Shown here: positions 31,861 through 39,408 of the stretch, piece after piece
How positions within the stretch are numbered: position 1 is the stretch's first letter
Layout: every line of letters begins with the position of its first letter
Source: Verrucomicrobiaceae bacterium
Lineage (GTDB): Bacteria > Verrucomicrobiota > Verrucomicrobiia > Verrucomicrobiales > Verrucomicrobiaceae
Length of the DNA stretch: 64,000 nucleotides
Assembly: GCA_016713245.1 (NCBI GenBank)
Contig: JADJPM010000001.1
Coordinates: forward strand, 1,860,001 to 1,924,000
Direction: 5' to 3'
Position numbers and translations under genes: made by a program
The notes under the pieces: generated by a model
The model's database searches: none
Seen by the model: the letters and a program-made list of their open reading frames with translations, nothing else
What the model was told of the DNA's origin: nothing

Positions 31861-32967
31861 TCAACGGCCCAAATAGCGCCGCAAATCGCCTGCGTAGCCC
31901 GCCAGCTCCAGAAACGCTCTTCCGATCACCTCACCACGCGCATCCAGCACATCGCAGGCCCCTTCCCAATACGGCAGACCCGTGATCGAGCCGCCTTGCT
32001 CCTGATCCTGCGCCACGGGGCGAAGCTCGAAAACACGGCCCTCGCTCTCGATGCGCACCTGATTCGGATACGCCGCGCCGCTGTGCGGGCTTTTCCAAGT
32101 CGCCAGCGCCTTCCAATCAAAGGCCGCCTTCTTCAAAGCGCCGTCCTTGGCGATCCACGTCAGCGTCGAGGCCGCGTCCGTGCTGCCATCCGTGCGACGC
32201 ATGCGATACACCATGATCTCGCGACCATCCTTCAACTGGATCGCCGCCCAATCCCAGCCCGCCTGGCCCTCATCGAGCTGCGAGCTGCTGAACTCATGAT
32301 CCATCCATGCCTCGCCGCTCACGCGATGCTCCTTCGTTCCCACCTTCACCGTACCCGTCGCCTTCAGCCGAGGAAAGGTGAGGTAATGGCTCGCCGCGCT
32401 TTCGTTCGCGCCTTTTCGAGAAACCCCCTCTTCGCCAAATACCACCAGCGGCTTCACTGCCTCCAACTCCAGCTTCAACACCGCCTCCGCCTTCACCGTC
32501 GCGGCCACCGTGATGCGATTCGTGGCTTCATCGAGCTTCAGCGACCAGTTCGCGTTCCTCACCTCCAGCGTCGTTGCCGATGAAAACGCATCCCAACCTT
32601 CCCGGTTGAGCTTCTCCTCATGCAAAAACCGCCCGCTCGCCGCATCGAGCAGTGCCGCATGCGCCAGATGCAGATGCGAAACTTTTCCACTCGCCGCATC
32701 ACGTCCCGCCTGCCGGAAAAACGTCACCTGAAAGCCAAAGCGCCGTCCATCTGCCCCATCGAGATGTCCCGTGAGATACCACCACTCTGTCCGAAACGCC
32801 TCATGACTCCCGTGATCCTTCGGAAACGCAAACACACGCCCCTTCTGCGGAATCGCGAAACCATCCGGCGTCTCGATGCTCAAGCAGATCGCACGCAAAG
32901 CCGCAAAGGCGCAAAGAATGAAAATGCTCATTCCTTTGCGTCTTTGCGCCTTTGCGTGAGTACTCAT
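31861..32967 (-). CDS. AttH/CrtC-type lipocalin-like secreted protein
   Basis: Core residues show the AttH/hydroxyneurosporene-synthase-like pattern: FPKDHGSHEAFRTEWWYLTG, FGFQVTFFRQ, HLAHAALLDAASGRF and later EAWMDHEFSSSQL and WDWAAIQLKDGREIMVYRMR. Partner genes downstream in other genomes form AttEFGH, and here the FtsX-like permease and ATPase lie just upstream. The ATG at 32967 overlaps the permease stop (ATGA) and gives 368 residues; a second ATG at 32931 gives 356. The first ~30 residues are encoded by a dispersed hairpin repeat (32892-32958): they include the hydrophobic signal-like MSIFILCAFAALRAICLS. Confidence 0.82.
   Translation of the reverse strand: MSTHAKAQRRKGMSIFILCAFAALRAICLSIETPDGFAIPQKGRVFAFPKDHGSHEAFRTEWWYLTGHLDGADGRRFGFQVTFFRQAGRDAASGKVSHLHLAHAALLDAASGRFLHEEKLNREGWDAFSSATTLEVRNANWSLKLDEATNRITVAATVKAEAVLKLELEAVKPLVVFGEEGVSRKGANESAASHYLTFPRLKATGTVKVGTKEHRVSGEAWMDHEFSSSQLDEGQAGWDWAAIQLKDGREIMVYRMRRTDGSTDAASTLTWIAKDGALKKAAFDWKALATWKSPHSGAAYPNQVRIESEGRVFELRPVAQDQEQGGSITGLPYWEGACDVLDARGEVIGRAFLELAGYAGDLRRYLGR
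32892..32958. repeat. Family D hairpin (CGCAAAG)n inside the start of the AttH-like gene
   Basis: CACGCAAAGCCGCAAAGGCG and onward to GCAAAG, then a loop GAATGAAAATGCTCATTC, then CTTTGCGTCTTTGCGCCTTT and GCGTG: an 8-bp-period inverted repeat. A 10-bp direct repeat CTCATTCCTT occurs at 32927-32936 and 32963-32972, 36 bp apart, on either side of one arm. The translated arms read HAKAQRRKG and LCAFAALRA. Confidence 0.85.
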
Positions 32968-35513
32968 TCCTTCTCCTCCCATTTCATTTTCGCCGCCCAC
33001 TTCCCCACCATCGCCGAAACAAGCGCTCCAACGCCCACCACCGCCAGCAGCAGCACACCAAACTGCCCCCACGGCATCGCAAAGCTCAGCGTCCAGCCAA
33101 AGCACTGCTTGTTCACGCGATAAATCAGCAACCAGCCGAGCCAGCCGCCCGAGATCAATCCCATCACCGCGCCCGCCATCGCCACGCCCGCACCTTCCCA
33201 AGCGCTCGTCGCCGCGATCTGCCGACCCGTCATGCCCAGCGAACGCAGCGTGCTCAGATCCGCACGACGCTCCAACAGCAAGCTCGCCAGCGCCAGCCCA
33301 AGCCCCGCCACGGCCACAAACACCCCAATGACCTCCAGCGCATACGTCACCGAAAACGTCTGGCGGAAGATGCGCAATGCCTCGCGGCGTAGATGCGCAT
33401 TCGTGAACACCGAAAGCCCCGGATTCGCCTCGGCGAGGCGTTTCGCCACCGCCTCGGCATCCGCGCCCGGTTTCAGCATCAAAGCCACCCGCCACGCCAT
33501 CTCGCCTTCAAACCATTCGCGAAACGTCGCCTCCGAAATCGTCACCGCGCCACGCTCATTGCCATAATCCGCCTGGATGCCGTGAATGCGCACGCGATGC
33601 CCGCCCGGCAGCTCCAACTCATCGCCTGCATCCACTTCAAACCGCTCCGCAAAGCTCTCATTGATGATCGCCCCTCCATCCTTCCACCACTCCACCACTC
33701 CCGGTGCCTTCACCCACGCATACGCATCCTGCCGCTGCGTGAAGGGACCATCCACGCCGAGCACCATCGTCGGCGCACCCTTCAAGGTGATGCCACGCGC
33801 CCGCAACGTCGCCACCTCCGCCACCTCCGGCATGGCTCGCAGCTTCTCGATGGTCGCCGCGCTGATCTGATGCGTGCTGCTCGCGCTTTGAGCTCCGGCG
33901 CTCGAGACATACAAATCGGCCTTCATGCTCCGCTCGATCCATCCGCGCATCGTTCCATCGAAACTCGACACCATGATCGCCATGCCCGCCGTCATCGCCA
34001 CCGCACTCGCCAACGCCGCCACCGCGAAGCGATGACGCACCGTGGGCCTGCGCAGGTGGCTGAGGCCGAGGCGTAACGTCGTCACGTCTCGCATAGGTCC
34101 TATGTGTCCTATATGTCCCATGGGACCCATGAGCCGTGCCGCCACCACACTCGTGCCCAGCAGCCAGCAAAGCGCCGCCGCATAAGCCGCCAGCGGCACT
34201 CGCGTGCCTCCGCTGAGCCTCCAGGCACCCAGTTGAGCCAAAAGCATCGCCACGGCCATCAGCGCCCATCCCAGCCATTCCGCCCGCCACCAGCCACCAC
34301 CGCTGAAAACAGCCGCTTTGCGTCCGAGCATATGCACCGGCGGCGTGCGCGATGCCTCACGCGCCGGCCACCAGGCCGCGATGAGACTCGTCACGATGGC
34401 GATGCTCATGCTCAGCATGGCTTCATCGAAATAGAGGTCCGCGCTTTGCACACTCGATGCGCCATACAGCGCATTCACCGTCTTGCTCACACCGCCCACC
34501 GCCGCCTGCGCCCCGAGCCAGCCCACCAGCAAACCTAAGCCGCCACCGATCACACCCAGCAGCAGCGCCTCGATCAAAAACGCCCGCTGAATCACCGCAT
34601 CCGTCACGCCGAGCGATTTCAGCACGCCGATCTCCTCGCGACGCCGGATCACCACGCCATCCAGCGCTTGGAAAATCAGATAACCGCCCACAAACAACGC
34701 CAGCAGCGACAAGATCGTCAGATTCAATCGAAACGCCTCCGTCATCGTTCCTGCCAGCGCCCGACGATCCTCCGCGCCGCTCACCTGCCATCGATGATTC
34801 GCCAGGTTGCTCAGCACCTCGCCCGTCTCCTCACGCAAATCGGGAAACGCCTCGCCACGCGTCACCACCACCTCGACGCGATCCACCTTCGCCTCCCGTT
34901 GCATGAGCTTCTGCGCCGCGGGCAGGTCCATCAGCAGCATCGTTTCCGGCAACGTCGGCACGCCCGGCTGCTCCGTGACCACACCAGCCACTTTCAGCGA
35001 CACCACCTGCTCATGCATCACCAATCGAATCACATCGCCCACGGCTTTGTGAAGCTTCGCACTCACAAAAACACCGTCCGCTGCCTTCACATCACCCTTC
35101 AGGCCCGCCGGAGCCTCGCCGCGCAAATTGAGCAAACTCACGAAATCGGTGCCCACGAGCTTCCACGTCACCCCAGAGCCAATTTCGATCGTTTTGCCCT
35201 CCTCGAACGGCATCACTGTCTCCTCAATCACCGGCAGTAAATGCACCGGCCGCTCCGCCAAAGCATCGCGCATCTCACGCAGCCACTTTTCATCGAGTGA
35301 GCCCGTCGTGCCCGTGATCGTGAAATCCGCCTGTCGCGTGATCCCACTCGTAAATTGCTCAAAGCACGACAGCGCCGCGCGATTCGCCAGCCGCATCGCC
35401 AGATACACACCGGAACCCAGCGCCAGGATCAACATCAGCATCACCTGCTGCCGCCAAGCCAGCCGCCAGTGCCTCAGCGCACACTTTTCGAGAATGAGGC
35501 GCACCGTGCTCAT
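32964..35513 (-). CDS. FtsX-like ABC transporter permease (duplicated MacB/LolCE type)
   Basis: The 849-residue permease starts at ATG 35513 (MSTVRLILEKCALRHWRLAW); the longer frame starts with TTG in a repeat. It has an N-terminal membrane helix (VMLMLILALGSGVYLAMRLA), a large periplasmic domain, three helices of the first FtsX unit (LSLLALFVGGYLIFQALDGV, LLLGVIGGGLGLLVGW), a second unit with its own periplasmic domain and C-terminal helices (VIGVFVAVAGLGLALASLLL, ending LLLAVVGVGALVSAMVG). With the AttH protein and the ATPase it forms an AttEFGH-like exporter or envelope lipid/lipoprotein system. Two dispersed repeats are embedded in frame, at 33675 and 34093. Confidence 0.88.
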   Translation of the reverse strand: MSTVRLILEKCALRHWRLAWRQQVMLMLILALGSGVYLAMRLANRAALSCFEQFTSGITRQADFTITGTTGSLDEKWLREMRDALAERPVHLLPVIEETVMPFEEGKTIEIGSGVTWKLVGTDFVSLLNLRGEAPAGLKGDVKAADGVFVSAKLHKAVGDVIRLVMHEQVVSLKVAGVVTEQPGVPTLPETMLLMDLPAAQKLMQREAKVDRVEVVVTRGEAFPDLREETGEVLSNLANHRWQVSGAEDRRALAGTMTEAFRLNLTILSLLALFVGGYLIFQALDGVVIRRREEIGVLKSLGVTDAVIQRAFLIEALLLGVIGGGLGLLVGWLGAQAAVGGVSKTVNALYGASSVQSADLYFDEAMLSMSIAIVTSLIAAWWPAREASRTPPVHMLGRKAAVFSGGGWWRAEWLGWALMAVAMLLAQLGAWRLSGGTRVPLAAYAAALCWLLGTSVVAARLMGPMGHIGHIGPMRDVTTLRLGLSHLRRPTVRHRFAVAALASAVAMTAGMAIMVSSFDGTMRGWIERSMKADLYVSSAGAQSASSTHQISAATIEKLRAMPEVAEVATLRARGITLKGAPTMVLGVDGPFTQRQDAYAWVKAPGVVEWWKDGGAIINESFAERFEVDAGDELELPGGHRVRIHGIQADYGNERGAVTISEATFREWFEGEMAWRVALMLKPGADAEAVAKRLAEANPGLSVFTNAHLRREALRIFRQTFSVTYALEVIGVFVAVAGLGLALASLLLERRADLSTLRSLGMTGRQIAATSAWEGAGVAMAGAVMGLISGGWLGWLLIYRVNKQCFGWTLSFAMPWGQFGVLLLAVVGVGALVSAMVGKWAAKMKWEEKE
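33675..33702. repeat. Family A-type 8-bp repeat inside the permease gene
   Basis: TCCATCCT TCCACCAC TCCACCAC TCC in the plus strand is read on the minus strand as GVVEWWKDGG within the second periplasmic domain. The units match the intergenic GGAGTNNT/TCCACCAC hairpins. Confidence 0.5.
34093..34130. repeat. 9-bp-period in-frame repeat, family C (GTCCTATNN)
   Basis: AGGTCCTAT, GTGTCCTAT, ATGTCCCAT, GGGACCCAT on the plus strand; read on the minus strand as MGPMGHIGHIGPM in the loop between the permease halves. Period 9 keeps the frame. Confidence 0.7.
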
Positions 35514-35523
35514 GCCGCCAAAG

Positions 35524-35608
35524 AAAGTGGAACAGGTTTCCAACCTGTTCGGTTCCGCCTTCGCGAGCCGAGAGCCATGCCGAACAGTTTAAAAACCTGT
35601 TCCACTTT
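35524..35608. repeat. Dispersed hairpin repeat, family F copy 2
   Basis: AAAGTGGAACAGGTTTCCAA continuing CCTGTTCGG at 35525 pairs with CCGAACAGTTTAAAAACCTG continuing TTCCACTTT ending at 35608, giving arms of about 29 bp with few mismatches. It lies between the ATPase and permease genes of one operon. The same arm sequence occurs at 4831-4984. Confidence 0.85.
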
Positions 35609-35619
35609 GGGCTTCGCGC

Positions 35620-36324
35620 TCATGACTCGGTCAGCTCCCCGTCCCGCATGCGCAGCACGCGACCGCATCGTTTCGCCGCTTCCTCGCTGTGAGTCACCAT
35701 CAACAAGGCTGCATTCGTCTCTCGCACGATCTCCGCCAGCAGATCAAGCACCTGAGCTCCGGTGTGCGAGTCCAGATTCCCCGTCGGTTCATCCGCCAGC
35801 AGCAACGCAGGCCGGTGAATCACCGCGCGTGCAATCGCCACGCGCTGCATCTCACCGCCTGAAAGCTCCGAAGGCAGCGCCGAGGCCCGATGCGCCACGC
35901 CGACACGCTCCAGAAGATCCCGCACACGGCTTTCGCGCTCCGCGGCACCCACGCCGATCAATTGCAGCGGCAGTTCCACATTCTCCGCAGCCGTCAGCGT
36001 CGGCAGCAGATGGAAAAACTGAAACACCGTGCCGATCCTCATGCGCCGCACCCGCGCCAGACCATCCGCATCGAGCGCCTGCAGCTTCTCGCCAGCCACG
36101 ATCACCTCGCCGCTGTCTGCCCGGTCCACACCGCCGATGCAGTTCAAGAGCGTCGTCTTCCCGCTGCCAGAAGGGCCGAGCAGCGCCGCTCGCTCCCCTG
36201 CCGCCAGTTCGAATCCCACGCCGCGTAAAATCGGGCGATCCGCGTAGGCTTTGGTGAGGGAACGAACTTCGAGAACCATGTGAGGAAGGTTACGAGCTAG
36301 CAGGTGCTCGTGGATGTGGCTCAT
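35620..36324 (-). CDS. ABC transporter ATPase (LolD/MacB-type)
   Basis: A 234-residue ATPase with Walker A GPSGSGKTTLLNCI, Q-loop VFQFFHLLPTLTA, signature LSGGEMQRVAIARA and Walker B ALLLADEPTGNLDSHTG, all characteristic of the LolD/MacB/FtsE group that pairs with FtsX-type permeases. It energises the adjacent permease. The start shown overlaps the recG stop by 4 bp (ATGA at 36321-36324); an alternative ATG at 36279 begins MVLEVRSLTKAY, where the conserved fold starts, so the first 15 residues are uncertain. A family F hairpin follows the gene. Confidence 0.92.
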   Translation of the reverse strand: MSHIHEHLLARNLPHMVLEVRSLTKAYADRPILRGVGFELAAGERAALLGPSGSGKTTLLNCIGGVDRADSGEVIVAGEKLQALDADGLARVRRMRIGTVFQFFHLLPTLTAAENVELPLQLIGVGAAERESRVRDLLERVGVAHRASALPSELSGGEMQRVAIARAVIHRPALLLADEPTGNLDSHTGAQVLDLLAEIVRETNAALLMVTHSEEAAKRCGRVLRMRDGELTES

Positions 36325-38384
36325 TGCATCATCGCCTGCGCCTTCTCCGGCGTGGCGATGGCATCGCGGAAGGCAGCGAGAGCGGGGCGGGCGAGCGTGG
36401 GATCGTCTTCGAGGGTTTTATCGGCCAGTTGGCGGGCGAGGCGCACGAGGCGCGTGTCCGCCAGCAGCTCGCCGAAGAGCAGCGGAGCCTCGCCGCTTTG
36501 CGCATGGCCGAGCACATCGCCGGGGCCGCGGCGTTTGAGGTCTTCCTCGGCGATTTGGAAGCCGTCGCTGGTCTCCTCCATGATGGCGAGGCGCATCTTG
36601 TTCTCCTCATCTTTGTCATCAATGAAGAGCACGCAGTAACTCGTGTGCGCGCCGCGTCCGATGCGGCCGCGGAGCTGGTGAAGCTGCGCGAGCCCAAAAC
36701 GCCCCGCGTCGTGAATGAACATGACGGTGGCGTTCGGCACGTCGATGCCCACCTCGATGACGGTGGTGGAGACGAGGGCATCGAGCTTGCCATCGCGGAA
36801 GCGCTTCATCACATGCTCCTTCTCTTCGGGGCTGAGCTTGCCATGCAAAAGGCCCACCTCGAGCGGGGCGAGCAACTTGGACCATTCCGCATGGCCTTTC
36901 ACCGCCGCGCCGGCATCCACCTTCTCGGATTCGTCGATGAGCGGATACACGATGTAGCCCTGGCGACCTTCCTCGATCTGGTCGCGCAGGAATTTCGCGG
37001 CCTCGGCCTGCTTGGTGCGGGCGCGGACCTTGGTGATGATCTTCACGCCATCGCGTGGTCGCTGGTCGATGGTCGAGACATCGAGGTCGCCATACACGGT
37101 GAGTGTCAAAGTGCGTGGGATGGGCGTGGCGGTCATCACGAGGACATCCGGCGTGGCCGATTTGCGGATGAGCTTCGCTCGCTGCGCCACGCCGAATTTG
37201 TGCTGCTCGTCGATCACGATGAGGCCGACGTTGGAAAGCAGCTCGTCATTGAAAAGAAGCGCGTGGGTGCCGATGACGATGTCGGACTGACTCGATGGAC
37301 CTTGCTGACGTGATTGACTGGTGAGGAGGGTGACGCTGAGACCGAGCGGCTCCAGCCACTTCGCGGCGGTGCGGGCGTGCTGCTCGGCCAAAATCTGTGT
37401 GGGAGCCATCAGCACGGCCTGGGCACCGCTTTCGATGGCACGGAGCATCGCGGCGAAGGCCACGACGGTCTTCCCGCTGCCGACATCGCCATGCAGCAGG
37501 CGGTTCATCGGGGCGGTCGAGGCCATGTCGCGATGGATTTCATCCAGACAGCGTTTTTGAGCCTCGGTGAGCTGGAAGGGCAGCTCGGCGAAAAAGTCGC
37601 GCAGCAGCTCGCCAGTGCCTTTTTGCGCCCTTCCGCCTGCGTCGAGCATGCGGCGGCGTCTTTGAGCCACGCGGAGCTGGTAGCCGTAGAATTCTTCGAG
37701 AGCCAGGTAGCGCCTCGCCACGGCGAGAACCTCGTTGCTGGTGGCGAAATGAACCTCGCGCAACGCTTTCGCCCGCGTCATGCCGGCGAACTCGCCCTGC
37801 TCGGAAGGCTTGGGCAGCAGATCATCGACGAAATCGGGCGGCAGATGCTGCAAGACATGCCACGCTGCCACGCGCAGCGCCTTCTGCGTCATGCCGCCGC
37901 GCAGGCGGTAGATCGGCGTGATGCGACCGGTGTGGATGGTGGCGGATTCGTCATCTTCGCCTTTGATGATCTCGTATTCGGGATGGACGATGGAGAGGCG
38001 ACCTTTGAAGTCCTTGATGACGCCGTAAACGATCAGCTCCATGCCCTCGGCGAGTGATTTGGACAGCCACGGCATGTTCCACCAGCGCAGCGTGAGCTGC
38101 TGGCCGAGCAATCCGCCCGCCTGCTGCACCAGGGCCTCGAAGGTGCCCTTGCCGCGACCGAAGAACTTGTTCGCACACTTCGTGACGATCACATGATGGC
38201 ACGAAGGTGTCAGCGCCGCTTGAAACGCCAGCGCCTCCATCCGCCGTCGGTCCTCATGCCGCGATGGCAGATGCCACACCACATCCGCCATCGTGCTGAT
38301 GCCCTCCTTCACCAACGTGCGCGCCACCTTCGCCGGCAATCCGGGCACGGCGGCGAGGGCGAGAGTGAGGTCAGTGGCAGGCAC
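36321..38384 (-). CDS. recG: ATP-dependent DNA helicase RecG
   Basis: The 687-residue helicase has an N-terminal OB/wedge domain (LPSRHEDRRRMEALAF), then Walker A MNRLLHGDVGSGKTVVAFAA near residue 290, LMAPTQILAEQHA, the DEQH box VIVIDEQHKFGVAQRAKL, VMTATPIPRTL, and the C-terminal RFGLAQLHQLRGRIGRGAH with the RecG ending VLGHAQSGEAPLLFGEL. RecG remodels stalled forks and recombination intermediates. Length is close to the family norm. It is coupled to the ABC ATPase gene, likely by chance of gene packing. Confidence 0.96.
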   Translation of the reverse strand: MPATDLTLALAAVPGLPAKVARTLVKEGISTMADVVWHLPSRHEDRRRMEALAFQAALTPSCHHVIVTKCANKFFGRGKGTFEALVQQAGGLLGQQLTLRWWNMPWLSKSLAEGMELIVYGVIKDFKGRLSIVHPEYEIIKGEDDESATIHTGRITPIYRLRGGMTQKALRVAAWHVLQHLPPDFVDDLLPKPSEQGEFAGMTRAKALREVHFATSNEVLAVARRYLALEEFYGYQLRVAQRRRRMLDAGGRAQKGTGELLRDFFAELPFQLTEAQKRCLDEIHRDMASTAPMNRLLHGDVGSGKTVVAFAAMLRAIESGAQAVLMAPTQILAEQHARTAAKWLEPLGLSVTLLTSQSRQQGPSSQSDIVIGTHALLFNDELLSNVGLIVIDEQHKFGVAQRAKLIRKSATPDVLVMTATPIPRTLTLTVYGDLDVSTIDQRPRDGVKIITKVRARTKQAEAAKFLRDQIEEGRQGYIVYPLIDESEKVDAGAAVKGHAEWSKLLAPLEVGLLHGKLSPEEKEHVMKRFRDGKLDALVSTTVIEVGIDVPNATVMFIHDAGRFGLAQLHQLRGRIGRGAHTSYCVLFIDDKDEENKMRLAIMEETSDGFQIAEEDLKRRGPGDVLGHAQSGEAPLLFGELLADTRLVRLARQLADKTLEDDPTLARPALAAFRDAIATPEKAQAMMQ

Positions 38385-38423
38385 CCGCGCAGATGGTGCG
38401 TGGGCAGGGTGCTGTCAAAATGG

Positions 38424-38454
38424 AATGACGAATGGGATTGCGTCCCAATGACGT
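38424..38454 (+). promoter_or_regulatory. Candidate operator in the recG/sugar-transport divergent region
   Basis: A small palindrome TGGGA-TTGCG-TCCCA (38433-38447) is bracketed by direct repeats AATGACG at 38424 and 38448. It lies 22-52 bp upstream of the sugar-binding protein gene. The arrangement suits a regulator site but nothing else supports it. Confidence 0.25.
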
Positions 38455-38475
38455 TTCATTGCAGACTCACCCCGC

Positions 38476-39408
38476 ATGAAATTCGTCGCTTGCCTCATCT
38501 GCTCCATCCTGCTCACCCAGCCGCTTTTTGCCGCGAAGGGAACCATCGGCGTGTCTTTGCTCACGCTGCAAAATCCGTTCTTCAAGGTCATCGGCGATAG
38601 CCTCACGGCGGAGGCGGCTAAGAACGGCTATGAGGCAGTGGTGCTGAGCGCGGATCAGGATGTGGGGCGGCAGAGCAACCAGGTGAAGGACTTCATCGTG
38701 AAGAAGGTGGCTGCCATCGTGCTGAGCCCGTGCGATTCGAAGGGCATCGTGCCGGTCATTCAAGAAGCGAACGCGGCGGGCATCCCGGTCTTCACGGTGG
38801 ACATCCCGTGCAACGAGCCGGGCGTGCAGATCGTGACGCAGGTGGCCACGGACAACTTCGGTGGCGGCAAAGAGGCGGGCAAAGCGATGATCGAGGCGCT
38901 CGGAGGACGCGGTGGAAAGATCGGCGTGCTCGACTTGAAGCAGGTGGAGTCGTGCATCCTGCGAGTGAAGGGCTTCAAGGAGGTCATCGAGGCGCACAAT
39001 GCCTCTGCGGGTGCCGCGAAGATCGAAATCGTCAGCGAACTCGATGGCGGCGGCGCGAAGGACAAGGGCTACAAGGTCGCCGAGGACATGCTGCAAGGCT
39101 TTCCAGACCTCGTGGGCCTTTTTGCGATCAATGATCCTTCCGCACTCGGGGCTCGTGGAGCCCTCGAAAAGGCGGGGAAGGCGGACAAGGTCGTCATCAT
39201 CGGATTTGATGGTCAACCCGAGGGCAAGCAGGCGATCAAGGACGGCAAGATCTACGCCGATCCGATCCAGTTCCCCGAAAAGATGGGCGTGGAGGTGGTG
39301 AACGCCTTTCTCCGCTACTCGAAGGGCGATGACCTGCCGCCTCAGATGCTCATCCCGACGAAGTTGTATCGCCAAGCCGATGGTGTGGCTGATCCCGAGC
39401 TGAAATGA
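38476..39408 (+). CDS. Sugar ABC transporter periplasmic binding protein (RbsB-like)
   Basis: The 310-residue exported protein has a signal peptide (MKFVACLICSILLTQPLFA) and the type-I periplasmic sugar-binding fold: GTIGVSLLTLQNPFFKVIGD, NQVKDFIVKKVAAIVLSPCD, VDIPCNEPGVQIVTQVATDN, LVGLFAINDPSALGARGAL and VVIIGFDGQPEGKQAI. It should bind ribose, xylose or a related sugar. The stop overlaps the permease gene by 4 bp. No ATPase gene is present on either side, so the transporter is incomplete in this window. Confidence 0.93.
   Translation: MKFVACLICSILLTQPLFAAKGTIGVSLLTLQNPFFKVIGDSLTAEAAKNGYEAVVLSADQDVGRQSNQVKDFIVKKVAAIVLSPCDSKGIVPVIQEANAAGIPVFTVDIPCNEPGVQIVTQVATDNFGGGKEAGKAMIEALGGRGGKIGVLDLKQVESCILRVKGFKEVIEAHNASAGAAKIEIVSELDGGGAKDKGYKVAEDMLQGFPDLVGLFAINDPSALGARGALEKAGKADKVVIIGFDGQPEGKQAIKDGKIYADPIQFPEKMGVEVVNAFLRYSKGDDLPPQMLIPTKLYRQADGVADPELK

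Noticed and set aside
32968..33495. N-terminal extension of the AttH-like frame
   Set aside because: It runs through the permease gene in another frame and has no homology pattern; the ATGs at 32967 and 32931 fit the gene junction.
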